Origin: Oopsacas minuta
Lineage: Eukaryota; Porifera; Hexactinellida; Lyssacinosida; Leucopsacidae
Direction: 5' to 3'
Length of the DNA stretch: 64,000 nt
NCBI GenBank assembly: GCA_024704765.1
Contig: JAKMXF010000017.1
Span: 23,292 to 87,291 of the forward strand
Below the pieces are notes generated by a model. That model did no database searches. It saw only the letters and a program-made list of their open reading frames with translations, and had not been told where the DNA came from. Each line of letters starts with the position of its first letter. Positions within the stretch are counted from its first letter, which is position 1. The position numbers were made by a program, and so were the translations under genes. This document shows, piece by piece, positions 55,101 through 63,467 of this stretch.

Positions 55101-57129
55101 GACAACTCAGGAAGAATCCAATCAATCTAAGACAAGAGATGCTTTGAGAGTTCAGCTAGACAGAGCAAAGTTTAACCTATTCAGGAGGAAAGCTAACTAT
55201 TCACTCGACACTGATTACAATTCATTTCCTGTGTCTACTATTGACTTCTCACTGGTAGCAGTGATCGGGAAGCTATTCTTCAAATACGACATGAGACGTC
55301 TGACAGATGTCACTACATTCAGGAAATGCTGGTATCGTCAGGGGTTTATGAATTTGATCTTTCTGGGTGCGAATCTAGCTAATGCTCACCCTTCAGAACC
55401 GAAGCCTCCTAAAGTGAAAGAAGTTAATGCGATAGAATCTGCCTCAATAGTTATCTTCTCTCTACAGATACGTGAATGTGAAGTTGTATGCAATTTAGCT
55501 GATTTAATGGGAGACTGTGATTTCAATACAAAGTCTCTGACAATTAACGGTCATATGGGACATAGAGCACAGAATTTAATGCTACTATCAATCAAAGTAT
55601 TAATGGAACAAGCTAAATTCCTAGCTCAGGGTGGTGTGATAGCTGGTAATACTGGGTTAGATAATGCTAATTTCTATCTATCTATCTCCAAAAGTCAAAT
55701 ACACAAGTTGCCTTCTCATAGACTCTCTTTTGATGTGTTTAGCTTTGATGGACGACTGAAATACATGGGATTGACTGTATTAACGTTGGAAACTTGTGAG
55801 ATTAAAACTATAGGTAGGGACTCTTGGGATGAAACTTTAGGAGATCTCACCTTGAAACTACATTTTGATATTGAATGGAAACTTTTTAGAATGATGCTTA
55901 CTCGATCTACAAGCGATTCTATCCTGAAAATATTTGAGCGTCTTCAACGATTCGTAGATGAACAACAGAGACGTTCTAGGAAGATGCTGGCTCGCTTATT
56001 ACCTAAAGATCGTCCACCTGTTGTAGCTTCTCTCATGGCTAAAATGGAGAATGAGAAAAAACTTGAACCACCAATAAACAAACTATTTTCCGTAAGTTGG
56101 CTGTGGGCTGTAGAGAATGGAGTTTTCCGTTTGATTGAGAACTTAGGATTTACCTTTTCAACTTGTGCCGACCTTCATTTAGGCGGAAATGTCAATATTT
56201 CTGGGGGAGGATTCGCTATAGCGTTTAGTCCTTCTGATAATTTCCTGATTGACACTTGGACTGTAATCTCTGTAACAGGATTGTTGATTAAATTCAATAC
56301 TGTCGCAATACCAGGTCTTATGTTAAAAGATAGAACAGGCACTGATTCGGTTAATAGTTTTGCTCAAAGGATTTGCCAGCAATCATTCCGGATTGAGTTA
56401 TTGGATAGAGAGACGGGTGGAGCTTTTGAAGAGAAGGCAGGTGTGTATAAAGTTGTACGTACAAAAGGTCCTGTCCCTCCAGCAGATACTTCTACTAGGG
56501 GATGGCTAGATTACACTTGTATTGAGTCGAAACTTCGGATTTGCCCCCAACGAGAACAATCTGAAACATCAAAATACAAAACTAAGACTTCTCCTATTCC
56601 TATACTCTCATTCCCTTCCTGCTTCATACAACTTATTAGTGATCATTTTTGTATTGGAAATATTGATACTAAAGATATTCAAACTCGTGTTGAGTGTAAT
56701 TTCGATTCTAGTTTCTACGGAGAAGTAGCTGTAACTACGAATGTAGATTTATATTTATTCCTTCATGACCTATTCAAGGTTTATATTCAGAGACTTAAGG
56801 TTATAGCTGAAAAACAAACTGATGAAAAACCTAAACAAACAACTTCGGATTCACCAGTAGATACTAGAACATTCATCTGCGATTTCTGGCATTTAGAACC
56901 AATGCTTAATGTAATGTCTATGGTTTCGTGGGGTTCTGGTAGCGTTAACCCTCACATTGATTGGTTGTTAGATAAACTAAGCTTGAATAAAGCACGTACT
57001 ACCATACCCAAATGCATTCAACGTGGTGCTATGGATCCTATTGATCATCTTCTATCTCTATTTCTTAAGAGGCTATTATTATTTTCTGCTGGTAAGAAAT
57101 CTTTCTCTGATATGCTAGATTCGAATTAG
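46159..57129 (+). CDS. BLTP1 / KIAA1109 / Tweek-type bridge-like lipid transfer protein
   Basis: A single uninterrupted 3656-residue frame. The start has a membrane helix (residues about 15-40, LLILVICSILLLLIYLHIL), followed by ISSFTYSPLTGRVVLYRLRY and a CIRCDYVGVGLNWRLFF strand, the conserved N-terminus of the family. The C-terminus holds HIDWLLDKLSLNKARTTIPK and IQRGAMDPIDHLLSL, the family's hallmark end. BLTP proteins form long hydrophobic-groove rods that move bulk phospholipid between the ER and the plasma membrane or other organelles; Tweek/BLTP1 affects phosphoinositides and endocytosis. Vertebrate members are about 5000 residues, so this one is compact. It lies 0.56 kb before a helicase gene on the same strand. 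Intron absence over 11 kb is striking. The first ATG is used; the frame is closed just upstream. Confidence 0.9.
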   Translation: MQNISLSSLPSRRDDILLILVICSILLLLIYLHILQRIIARIISFLINIYLRKNNSSLFISSFTYSPLTGRVVLYRLRYATNSYCIRCDYVGVGLNWRLFFTKSADLTNTSLVILNLKGLYYHLYYREETYTRLKNIFSQLDKSTSLEEIEITKENYSRFFPYYYKVYFQVTNGLLLFGNSSIPKVLAFQFKTAFGTFSTEPTSSLEDPYKRMFVARTKSMKIVLLPSCANSPVTKSPFTELIPDKENTFLDTNVFIIKYKYDEPGIAHDVTLPPPEYTCSVWVSPNAHIYYSPWTNLHRLALQRMFFPWDYCMRDVDPVPVQGRKRIYNNFLVSFQILTESDANLQLHIGFSDPKSAANYSLLNISCANTSRLTIDYPWRETELGNTPRIFGTVNNVHVFSPTYTMHEIAEVKVFQFNLSMHFPRKWNGLQKWIYDFNVEHARINFVFTHLDFFDALLEDWNSLPDKPPDIQTFVPLNWQIDAKFNCFQIFTFLNQYNWINTIPGSKDNTLLAFIGKRGRIKANFPFIDYHPMRQEITFSAMGENMIGRLFIPHSLSVRDSIFSLNECNKDRWTWPTLSEPVSACQECVIDSHIGDAFEEDWITLGMGPFLMIDCSFTYTPETHHDQANSEPNNLKIFVDITDLLARLYGSLINILLSLKENYPGEYQIHQPYTESGPAIPYGGIPIPGKGTVSPLEVELVFNLKQAQLELPNFPNPWDNDCPILPSLYANFIEISFHRIIDQSSIRIITDPIFMTGGSSKQRDQDLVEMGFGFTEKVEFYGQSMLGQTNGEWQEYAWLVGAKLGPIISVCSLSQLSEIVSWLQTAFYHATATEDSYVYPKHQYCAGEQDIEMPGSKLKYQFILLEVEKVDFTIFQDCGASLLIEMPSLTLEFCNLHTCSYSHGLSLLIQSLTVSVLIPSILSADWVEVGYANIGQILVQSEMKLVENQSIEKQRAFLTQADVAKHLWFLYPEKAKLDSNKRILCGCKGGCFYLGSDVMSSVIDWLPHLKMSREIRRAPLSDYLDFLTPPIGNEVHSFSNLNSLFGFLLRSFYKTELGVSEAESSSAIERFQSINTNSTDSNELTSETASFCSAFSHLPSVTDGDSRVSLNSDDSNHTSIPEELPVPESFLSQFRLKVRFLNTNTTYHLFQMMHDIRQVNPDYFHDAHKDVYQTEIDPLTVDAFITNPLPHRRLKFSLPHFSDCKTARLTLHPNIMNIPTENQARSEPSESNTMMSLQISIIQNVDIYATTSVFKAITTLLESVQDTLITPHPLHLLNRVRNDFISENSSSSDLIKLSEVKNESFSISIFINPDVNLFFTLVRNTPIYHDFDTRNNSDEKRRFTFYSFISVVISSSLLQIQVSTSSSSRNDITASLPDTSLLTNQGIRAGFHLSILSLLLQSGLLFCLQPEYTSESISQAFEHIPSKQTKYKFHTPGEGKFISLSQFETGLDEILVTGCIKQSSDKKLKFVSKWWSLLSRTDSLYGSLDARCAGFFFHLPCARDVDLIKKHIAPSWITTLILFVDEVHSEVMPVLSYAKELIELRKSWSQDIFISLAAVTLGHDFRKKQVSPFFDEKSRYLHSCLGLEFLNIIQSIFLIEKESTVLEHIPSKLTKKYKIRILDSLFANFIFRKLSYNSINFDIDINRKEFIKFFSSTSWRDKLFILFGSFENIFTQFDFIPNNFKSELTAVNVYIRIQKLVVLISQNPQRRSLVIPEPTPLLSIEPVVSSIKVNNDSPLCRIPRYYVGKNDEPQKRLKLHITSTICISKLVLHFEVEDMILIYTSILGLKTHLTTMRDEFPSGIRTDPHQLTMSILKASNRMWHDWANNWIDMNDQLEEIKQSTPFRYSTFSNPRFRSAPTNITNTLLSPLHKTTRYEQIRISDIESGSGSNATTSSDNYISPYEGENNLNLFFALQIDNVSIFSPDEVNFNLSFESITLSSLVKSNIHHSKNTLSIHDDFTSLLTIGVGKGKLYITDADTHADLLQSRLKPFQGIAMVTLKNGYQERGLLPSLEHLHYMLHLNINDLKINILRPPDLLFDSISKIAVKLVHDISTIVNSYYSLEMENPMYARRKKRENTFSPNFFYDPSLPFNLPSGSILLDFNSAVLNIEALESISLQYEFSGFRISLATAPQNMRLSVLIDLHVILAISKITGNPLDTLNIPKIETVFEVKSLKPITFIPTLSIQSINLYFSVDLINQITALIIAYMYESRKLYYDLKPYLPKTSYEDSTLHPQSEMPVQVREATFSILDLLHSVKIHLDPINVSLTSSALTMRLATTTIDINIKNPNAFNYRRNLNKIQSGKFILMEKIQFDISLTLSIRYNPRAEPHELAYFRTRILTEDSISSDVHENIGDISHFEEYSNSKHLFLLTIVSPHLYLPTFAMENIFTYIIHWHGGYLFWQRQVRHHDYTAGNITPTIPVRTYPERVNPTPSFFDFFSSTIFMITIKDLGICIPVTYQARLSPNVPIHAFLCTVAHTSVSALFGKRSGAVGTFKDFRLGFQSQFNPSHGIWSITNVRTTRPLNSGCVEQGTCKLCFTYSLEDYMNQGKRDRVQVRLVFDMAGFESHMDSGIGFYLPALIKSITNVASGIEAVQESTSYDAQGSLRRTSFIQEESVSRSQARSGVSGTITERRHTQKSDQGDWANPNLSDKEFSSLVSDTIRNTPSQLSSQGSDKLFSEDDITPRKQDDLVGFLQAIDLDVNISIKIAHGKVLIDSTERNQGMEETKLYKRFASYPLFHNPSIISSNYSSDEASGNDYNHHAFSESSTLYIPGLDISVSYNSSIHKDKNYVSGSSIGDSTMPASPPCLKSLPARLHALVMIRSVPREMRILPTLIEFLDKITQPISNFAQSTSFLLGAGSSVPPSDHQPNILADDTPSSEFFPIDVLISIQLQPMIVKLSCLPISRVEAILQTPQIDIMSSFTIYKQRDPDFETSFSFKLLRSYLHQHDILNLYFMTNFNLTFYLSKLSLSVSSYLQTTQEESNQSKTRDALRVQLDRAKFNLFRRKANYSLDTDYNSFPVSTIDFSLVAVIGKLFFKYDMRRLTDVTTFRKCWYRQGFMNLIFLGANLANAHPSEPKPPKVKEVNAIESASIVIFSLQIRECEVVCNLADLMGDCDFNTKSLTINGHMGHRAQNLMLLSIKVLMEQAKFLAQGGVIAGNTGLDNANFYLSISKSQIHKLPSHRLSFDVFSFDGRLKYMGLTVLTLETCEIKTIGRDSWDETLGDLTLKLHFDIEWKLFRMMLTRSTSDSILKIFERLQRFVDEQQRRSRKMLARLLPKDRPPVVASLMAKMENEKKLEPPINKLFSVSWLWAVENGVFRLIENLGFTFSTCADLHLGGNVNISGGGFAIAFSPSDNFLIDTWTVISVTGLLIKFNTVAIPGLMLKDRTGTDSVNSFAQRICQQSFRIELLDRETGGAFEEKAGVYKVVRTKGPVPPADTSTRGWLDYTCIESKLRICPQREQSETSKYKTKTSPIPILSFPSCFIQLISDHFCIGNIDTKDIQTRVECNFDSSFYGEVAVTTNVDLYLFLHDLFKVYIQRLKVIAEKQTDEKPKQTTSDSPVDTRTFICDFWHLEPMLNVMSMVSWGSGSVNPHIDWLLDKLSLNKARTTIPKCIQRGAMDPIDHLLSLFLKRLLLFSAGKKSFSDMLDSN

Positions 57130-57691
57130 AGATTAATAATACTGGATTAGTTGATACCAAATATTTGTATATAATAGTATTTGATATTTCAATCCTCATG
57201 TTTCTGGCTCGTTTATAATTCTGTGATCATTTCCTCTTACCTTTTTAATACAAATCACAAGTACGTAGTTACTTTAATATTTCGGGATCTGGCAAAACCG
57301 AATCAGTGTTAAATTAGAGTCCTGACACATAGGCGACAATTGGGGTACTATGGAGCCTAATAGTCACTTACGTGTCAGTTAATTTTTTTGGTGAGATTAT
57401 TATTTAGTGAGATTTTCATGGATTAGAATCAAATGTAGCCTCCCTAAATGTAGTTCTAAAAGAAATCTAGGCCAGACCAATTTTTTGTGACAGGCCTTAG
57501 GCAACTCTTAGAAGTGGGAACATATTACTCATTGACCATGAAGGTTTAAATATTGATGGTCGAAAAACTGTCTACTGCCTTGATTTCCCATTCCTATCTG
57601 TTGAGAATCACTGTATTATCCGTGTTTATACTATGTATTCAGAATTTCTTGTTTTGTATACAGCACTTAACAATAATATTTAGCTCTGTGC
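57130..57691. other. Spacer between BLTP1-like and helicase genes
   Basis: 562 bases of AT-rich DNA; must hold the 3' end of one transcript and the promoter of the next. No exon or repeat recognised. Confidence 0.45.
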
Positions 57692-60600
57692 ATGGCTTTA
57701 GAGCAATACTCAGTCTGTATAACATGCTTTAACGTAAGCCGCCATAAAGCCAAACCAAAGTTAATATTGGAAAGTGCAAAAACTGGAGAATGTTGTCCCA
57801 CATGCAAGTCTAAATGGGAATCTTGTAATGTTGCTCGATCAATGACAGATATGCTATGGTATCATATCCGTCCTAGACCTAAAAAAAGTGAGAATGTCAT
57901 GTGTACAGCTATGCTGAAGGGTAAAACCTGCAATAAAGGTCCAAAGTGTCTCAAACCTCATAACTCTCTCGAGAAGGAGTTATGGGAATCTGACCGTAAG
58001 GCAGCTGTTATGGAACAGCGAGAAATTGATAGGCAACTTTTTCAGTGTAGAGTTTGCAATTCACATTTCCTTGCCAAATACCAACTTGATAATCATATGG
58101 GCTCAGATGGTCATTTGAAAAAGACACAAGAATATCGCTTACTACCTTCAGTTGGATCAAGTACAACATTTCGTGTTCCATTGATCAAAAGGCCAAACCT
58201 CCCTCTTTGCGTCCCTCATTACAAAATGTGTAAATATGATTACAATAACTGTAAATCGAATAATTGTCAATATGCACATTCTCCAGAAGAGTTACGCACC
58301 TGGGAAGAAGCATTAGCTATTGAGAGGGGGGTTTCTCAAAGCGGAGAAAATTGGGAATCTGATTCTCGTATCAAAACTGAAGCGATTAAAAAGAGGAAGA
58401 AAAGCGAACGTGTTGATTCTCTATCTTCTTTAGACTCAATTAATGAAAAAGCAACTGGTCCAGATAAAAATACATTCATTAATATGAATAATAGGTTTAA
58501 TCTATTAGACCTGAATGAGTCATCTCCTCAACTTAATACTAATGACGGAACTGCGATAGCTGATAGGCAGCTCCAGAGATCTAAAAGTAATCGAGAGCAA
58601 ACTGATCGAGATGAATTATATCCAGAAAACAGATCTAAAAGTGAAAGTCAAATCGAGGATAGTGAAAATACAGAGAGTCAAATGCTTAACAGTCAAAGCT
58701 TAGCAAAAGATGGAGACTATACGCCAGAAAGTTATAGCAACCAATTTGATGGGTCAGGCAGAGATGATCAAAGATTTAATGATGAAGGTCCAGGATTTCA
58801 TAATGAAGATAAAGGATATCGAAATGAGGAGTATGATCCAAGGTATCAGGGTTACAATCAAAGCTATCAGAATGATGATTATAGAGGCGATTCAAGGCCT
58901 AAAAAACGAGACCAAAACAGAAGAGAACAAAGGAATAGCCGACAGCCTTATAAACAGAGTCAGAATGCTAATATGAAAACTCAACTTCCTAATACTGTAC
59001 CTGGTTTCATGCTACACCTTCGAGGTGTTATCAAAAATACAGGTATAAAAAAGTATTTGTCAAACTATCCAACACACATTAGACTCTACGAACGCAATAA
59101 CAAGTCATTAAATATGGAAATTGAAGAAGGAAGTGATCCAATAAAATGGATTTTCAGGTTATCATCCAACGCTCCAGACAAACTACACGCAGTTATGCTG
59201 CATGATCATAAAAAATCCTTTAAAATTGGTAAGCTAAATCGAGGCATAAATAACCAAGATTCAACACAACTAATTTCTTGTCCATATTACTCATACAAAA
59301 CAGGTTGTCATGTTGATAGAGAGTTTGATAAGGACTCTTACATTGATATCACACTAATCTACACACCTAAATTTGGAACTTTTCGGACATATTTAATTTT
59401 ACAACTTCAGTTTTCTACCTTGCTGGCGAAAGAGATAAAGGTCCATGTTGGTGAGAAAAAGTTTGCTCAGATAGCGAATGAATTCATGGAAGAGATTCAA
59501 CAAACTGCGCAGACTCTTCCTGAGACTTCACCTGAGGATACAATTATCTGGGAAGATAATTTCAAAATATACCCATTCCCATCTGAACCCACACTTACAC
59601 AACCACAACCACAAAACTACCCCATGACATCTGCCATAGAAAATCATGTTAAAAAGGGAACATACGAGAATATTAAAGATGTTATTAACCCTAAGGTCTA
59701 CTGTTTAAGATTCCATAACTTAATGTATCTAGAAGAGTATGAGCATCGTAGCAAGTTATTGCGGTATAGTCTTGTTGACTATGAAATTAATTCCAGGTCA
59801 GTATTACATACAATCACTATTGATGACCCTACCATTAGAGATCCATTTCGCGTTTCACAGCCAGGATGGAAATATGTCACTTTCAAATTGAAATATCATA
59901 TGTTTGAAGGGTATCGAAGTTTTCGTCCACCTTCAATTGCTTATGTTATACCTAATGGTACTCTTGTTGCTTTTGAATGTATTATTGCTCATTTTGCTTT
60001 TGATAAGGCGCATTTTAAAATTTCAGATCAAGCAATAGCAGAGTGTGAAAAACACGGAGGCTTAGCTTTAGTGCGTTTCGGACCAGATAGGAAGGAATAT
60101 GAAAAAATGCACTTATCTCTAGATGAGCTAAATTTGGACCTCTTATTTCCAGATCACAAATTTATTGATTTCTCATTCAATAAAGAGCTATGCTCCAGTT
60201 TAGGAAAATTGAATATTTCCAGCGATCAAACTAAGGCTGTGTATAGCATCGCCGATGTCCAGCTGAGGAAAGTACCAACCTTAATCTCAGGTCCTTTTGG
60301 TTGTGGGAAGACTGAGACTTTAGTTTCCGCTACTAAATTTCTAATCTCTGCGTATGCTGACGTCAGAATATTGATCGTGACCCGAAACAACTCCTGTGCA
60401 AACATTTACATTGAAAAATTGCAAACCCAATGTCATTCATTATCTCTGTTAAGCAGTAACAAAGATAAGAAGCCCATTTTATTTCGATTTATGCCCTCTG
60501 ACAAAGAAGTCTATCTAGATGCCACTAACCGATCAATACAAAGCTTCTGTAAGATAGAATCATATACCTACCAACCTCCTACACCCAAGGAATTCATGGA

Positions 60601-61981
60601 ATGCAATATCATAGTCAGTACATCAATTGCTTCGTTTGAATTACAAACACTTCGTCCTGAGTTAAAGAAACATATGATGTTCACTCATATTTTCATTGAT
60701 GAATCAGCTCAGATTATTGAGCCGGAAACTTGCATTCCTTTGGTACTTGCTGATCCTGAAACAAAACTTGTCTTTGCTGGTGACATCCATCAGACAAGAC
60801 CGTTAATTCTATCCAAGTTTGGACGTAAATTCAACTTGGATGAAACTCTATTCGAGAGACTTTATAAAGCTTCAGAATCTATCAGCATACAAGAATCATT
60901 CTGTAAATTCAATTTGTTGGATAATTACAGGTGTCCAGAGCTTGTGGTCTCTTTTCTATCAAATCATTTTTATCAAGGAAAACTCCGCGCTCACCCGCCT
61001 TTTATAAAAGGACCTGACGATTTTCCAGCTCTCTCCTTCATCAATGTAACTGGTGAAGAGTCTAGAGCTGCCAGTTCATCTTCCTACTTCAACAAAGCCG
61101 AAGCAGAAGAGGTGATCAGACAGATAAAGTTATTCATGGTGGAAGGTATAGACTCTAAACAGATAACTGTACTGTCAACTTATGGTGCACAGATCCATCT
61201 ATTGAGACAGTACTGCAAGAAAGAGATAGGCATATTCATAACTATAAGTAACCTTGAGGGAGTACAGGGCTGTGAATATGACGTAGTTATAATATCAACA
61301 GTACGGACTATTTCAACATTAGATAGTGAACTAAGTCTAGGAGAGAGAGTGGATCTCGGTTTGTTAGATGACGTCACTCAGTTTAATACTATACTGAGTA
61401 GAGTTAGAGGTTGGGTAATGGTAGTGGGCAGTGCTGAGACACTAAAAAATATAGGCAGTTGTAGCGAGGTCTGGAAGAAATATATTCAGCAGTGTATTGA
61501 GCTAAACTCGTACTTTGAAGATGATAATGCAGCTGAAAATTATGAGAATGACGATGTAGCTGTATTTGAGGAAAACAAGTTATCTGTTAACGAATCTATT
61601 CAAAATCATTCATCAAGTGGTCCTGTTCCTTATACTCAGTTGAATCCGCCAATAAATCAGATGATTGAACTCAGACCAAACTCTCAAGATAACTTTCAAA
61701 CTATAACTCTTCTGAACACTCAAGTAAATCCTCGATTACAATCCCAGATTAATCAACAGCAAAATGTTGGAAGATATCCCCAACCATTTCCAAACTTTGT
61801 CTTAGAGAAGTATACACTTGTAAAATCGCTTAAAGAAAAATGTTCTCAGGAACTCTTACTTTATCACCCACGGTCAGAGATGGGGATAATAGTCCGGCAA
61901 CAGCTGGAGCTATTGGCTAACTTTGAGTATACCTTACAGGTTCAGAATCACAATAATACTCAATCTATGCTATATTACTAA
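57692..61981 (+). CDS. Zinc-finger SF1 RNA helicase, HELZ-like
   Basis: Intronless, 1429 residues. N-terminus: Cys-rich part (CITCF, CCPTC), CCCH finger (C71, C80, C86, H90), C2H2 finger (C119, C122, H135, H141), second CCCH finger (C180, C187, C192, H196). Residues about 260-430 are Asn/Gln/Arg/Tyr-rich and disordered. The Upf1-like helicase core shows Walker A GPFGCGKT (867-874), Walker B DESAQ (1003-1007), AGDIHQTRP (1029-1037), LLDNYRCPELV, NLEGVQGCEYDVVIIS (motif V) and TILSRVRG with arginine 1239 (motif VI). The C-terminal tail is Gln/Asn-rich, ending LYHPRSEMGIIVRQQLELL. HELZ/HELZ2-family proteins act in mRNA decay, translation control and antiviral or nuclear-receptor responses; which of these applies is not shown. 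All ATPase motifs are intact. Confidence 0.9.
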   Translation: MALEQYSVCITCFNVSRHKAKPKLILESAKTGECCPTCKSKWESCNVARSMTDMLWYHIRPRPKKSENVMCTAMLKGKTCNKGPKCLKPHNSLEKELWESDRKAAVMEQREIDRQLFQCRVCNSHFLAKYQLDNHMGSDGHLKKTQEYRLLPSVGSSTTFRVPLIKRPNLPLCVPHYKMCKYDYNNCKSNNCQYAHSPEELRTWEEALAIERGVSQSGENWESDSRIKTEAIKKRKKSERVDSLSSLDSINEKATGPDKNTFINMNNRFNLLDLNESSPQLNTNDGTAIADRQLQRSKSNREQTDRDELYPENRSKSESQIEDSENTESQMLNSQSLAKDGDYTPESYSNQFDGSGRDDQRFNDEGPGFHNEDKGYRNEEYDPRYQGYNQSYQNDDYRGDSRPKKRDQNRREQRNSRQPYKQSQNANMKTQLPNTVPGFMLHLRGVIKNTGIKKYLSNYPTHIRLYERNNKSLNMEIEEGSDPIKWIFRLSSNAPDKLHAVMLHDHKKSFKIGKLNRGINNQDSTQLISCPYYSYKTGCHVDREFDKDSYIDITLIYTPKFGTFRTYLILQLQFSTLLAKEIKVHVGEKKFAQIANEFMEEIQQTAQTLPETSPEDTIIWEDNFKIYPFPSEPTLTQPQPQNYPMTSAIENHVKKGTYENIKDVINPKVYCLRFHNLMYLEEYEHRSKLLRYSLVDYEINSRSVLHTITIDDPTIRDPFRVSQPGWKYVTFKLKYHMFEGYRSFRPPSIAYVIPNGTLVAFECIIAHFAFDKAHFKISDQAIAECEKHGGLALVRFGPDRKEYEKMHLSLDELNLDLLFPDHKFIDFSFNKELCSSLGKLNISSDQTKAVYSIADVQLRKVPTLISGPFGCGKTETLVSATKFLISAYADVRILIVTRNNSCANIYIEKLQTQCHSLSLLSSNKDKKPILFRFMPSDKEVYLDATNRSIQSFCKIESYTYQPPTPKEFMECNIIVSTSIASFELQTLRPELKKHMMFTHIFIDESAQIIEPETCIPLVLADPETKLVFAGDIHQTRPLILSKFGRKFNLDETLFERLYKASESISIQESFCKFNLLDNYRCPELVVSFLSNHFYQGKLRAHPPFIKGPDDFPALSFINVTGEESRAASSSSYFNKAEAEEVIRQIKLFMVEGIDSKQITVLSTYGAQIHLLRQYCKKEIGIFITISNLEGVQGCEYDVVIISTVRTISTLDSELSLGERVDLGLLDDVTQFNTILSRVRGWVMVVGSAETLKNIGSCSEVWKKYIQQCIELNSYFEDDNAAENYENDDVAVFEENKLSVNESIQNHSSSGPVPYTQLNPPINQMIELRPNSQDNFQTITLLNTQVNPRLQSQINQQQNVGRYPQPFPNFVLEKYTLVKSLKEKCSQELLLYHPRSEMGIIVRQQLELLANFEYTLQVQNHNNTQSMLYY

Positions 61982-62619
61982 TAGTTATATGTTTACTGCT
62001 AACAATATTATTATTATTGCTTAAAATACTGTTTCTTTTCGAATATTCCTTCATATTGAATTGAAATTCATAATAATCCTCTTCTTCTATGATCTCATTT
62101 TGTAATGTGCGTGTATTTATGTTCGAATTATTTTGTTGCTGTTTGCATAATTTTTTGTATAAATATATCTTCATTACTAACTTCTAATTGTTTCTATCTT
62201 TGCTCTGTGTTTAGTTGTATATTGCTTTAGCATTCTGTTAAGTTTATTTCTATTATATTGAATTAAATTTGGATAGAGTTCCTTTGGGAAAAATTAGGTC
62301 AGCACATTTGTGTGGTAAAGGCTGTTCCTGTATGCATACGTAGGTTCACTTTCGTATGGCTGTGCTGCGGGCTTGATCTATACTGCACTAATGATCCAAT
62401 CGAAATCTGACAATAGGATTGAAATTTGAGAATATGATGCTAAAATGTAACAATTGCATAAATACCTTACAAGCAGTGTATATTCATTTATTTCCCTTCA
62501 CTTTATATATTAACTATTACGACACACTTCGTGTCTGCACTCGGGCAGACGCCCTCGAGTGCATAAACTCATAATCTTAATCGTAGCAAACATTATACTA
62601 CCATAATCTTTAAATCTGC
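61982..62619. other. Intergenic
   Basis: AT-rich DNA after the helicase gene with a small inverted pair at 62521-62561 (cactcgggcag / ccctcgagtgc). No gene supported. Confidence 0.4.
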
Positions 62620-63415
62620 TTACTTTATGTCCCAAAAGTGAACGAATATTTATGAAATGTTGTTAACATTATCATATTTGGACTCAGCATATTCGATTAC
62701 CCTAGTATAGCCGTTGAAAGCATGTTTCTACCACTATTTACGAAGAAGAAAGTTAGCAGCCAATTCAAATAAAATAACGTGTTCACTTCAATCGTTTATT
62801 TGACCGACTTTCCGTAAAGCTAGAGAAAAAAACTTGTTATTATTCGAAAGTATAGCGTTGGTGGATTACGAAAATGTCATCAGAATTGTAAAAATATGTG
62901 TGATGAGTTAGCATTGAGGTTTTGAAATTTTTCCATTCGTGTCAACTATAATGTGTCATTTGACAGACTTCTCATTATTATTTTGACGAATGGAAAAGTT
63001 TTCAAAACCTCAATGCTAAGTCATCACACATATTTTTACAATTCTGATGACATTTTCGTAATCCACCAACGCTATACTTTCGAATAATAACAAGTTTTTT
63101 TCTCTAGCTTTACGGAAAGCCGGTCAAATAACGATTGAAGTGAACACGTTATTTTATTTGAATTGGCTGCTAACTTCTTCGTCCACAATTTTGAAATTTG
63201 TTTACTTTATATTCATAAAAACAACAATAGATTTAGATATAATTATTCCAAAAGTGTGAAAATCGGATTCAGCATATAAGATATATTTACTTTCTTGATA
63301 AACGCGATAAATACATAGCTATGCTACCCACAATTTCAAAATTGCATACCGTAAATCCTTTTCTTGACAACGGACAAACAAACACAAACAACAATTGAGA
63401 TTTAATAATATAGAT
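62620..63415. repeat. Dispersed repeat copy split by a hairpin element
   Basis: Parts 62620-62739 and 63183-63415 together match, inverted, the uninterrupted copy at 7640-7990 and pieces at 28540-28830. The break falls at tttctaccac|aattttgaaa of the empty site. Confidence 0.65.
62740..63182. mobile_element. 443-bp long-hairpin element
   Basis: Two arms of about 200 bases, beginning acgaagaagaaagttagcagcc and ending ggctgctaacttcttcgt, are nearly perfect inverted copies around a spacer of about 37 bases (about 62946-62982); only a few mismatches and small indels are visible. A ccac stretch occurs at both borders and may be the target duplication. No coding capacity. Confidence 0.9.
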
Positions 63416-63467
63416 TTACAGTTTTCTCCGTATACAATTAGTACGTTCGAGCACGTCTTTACTATAG

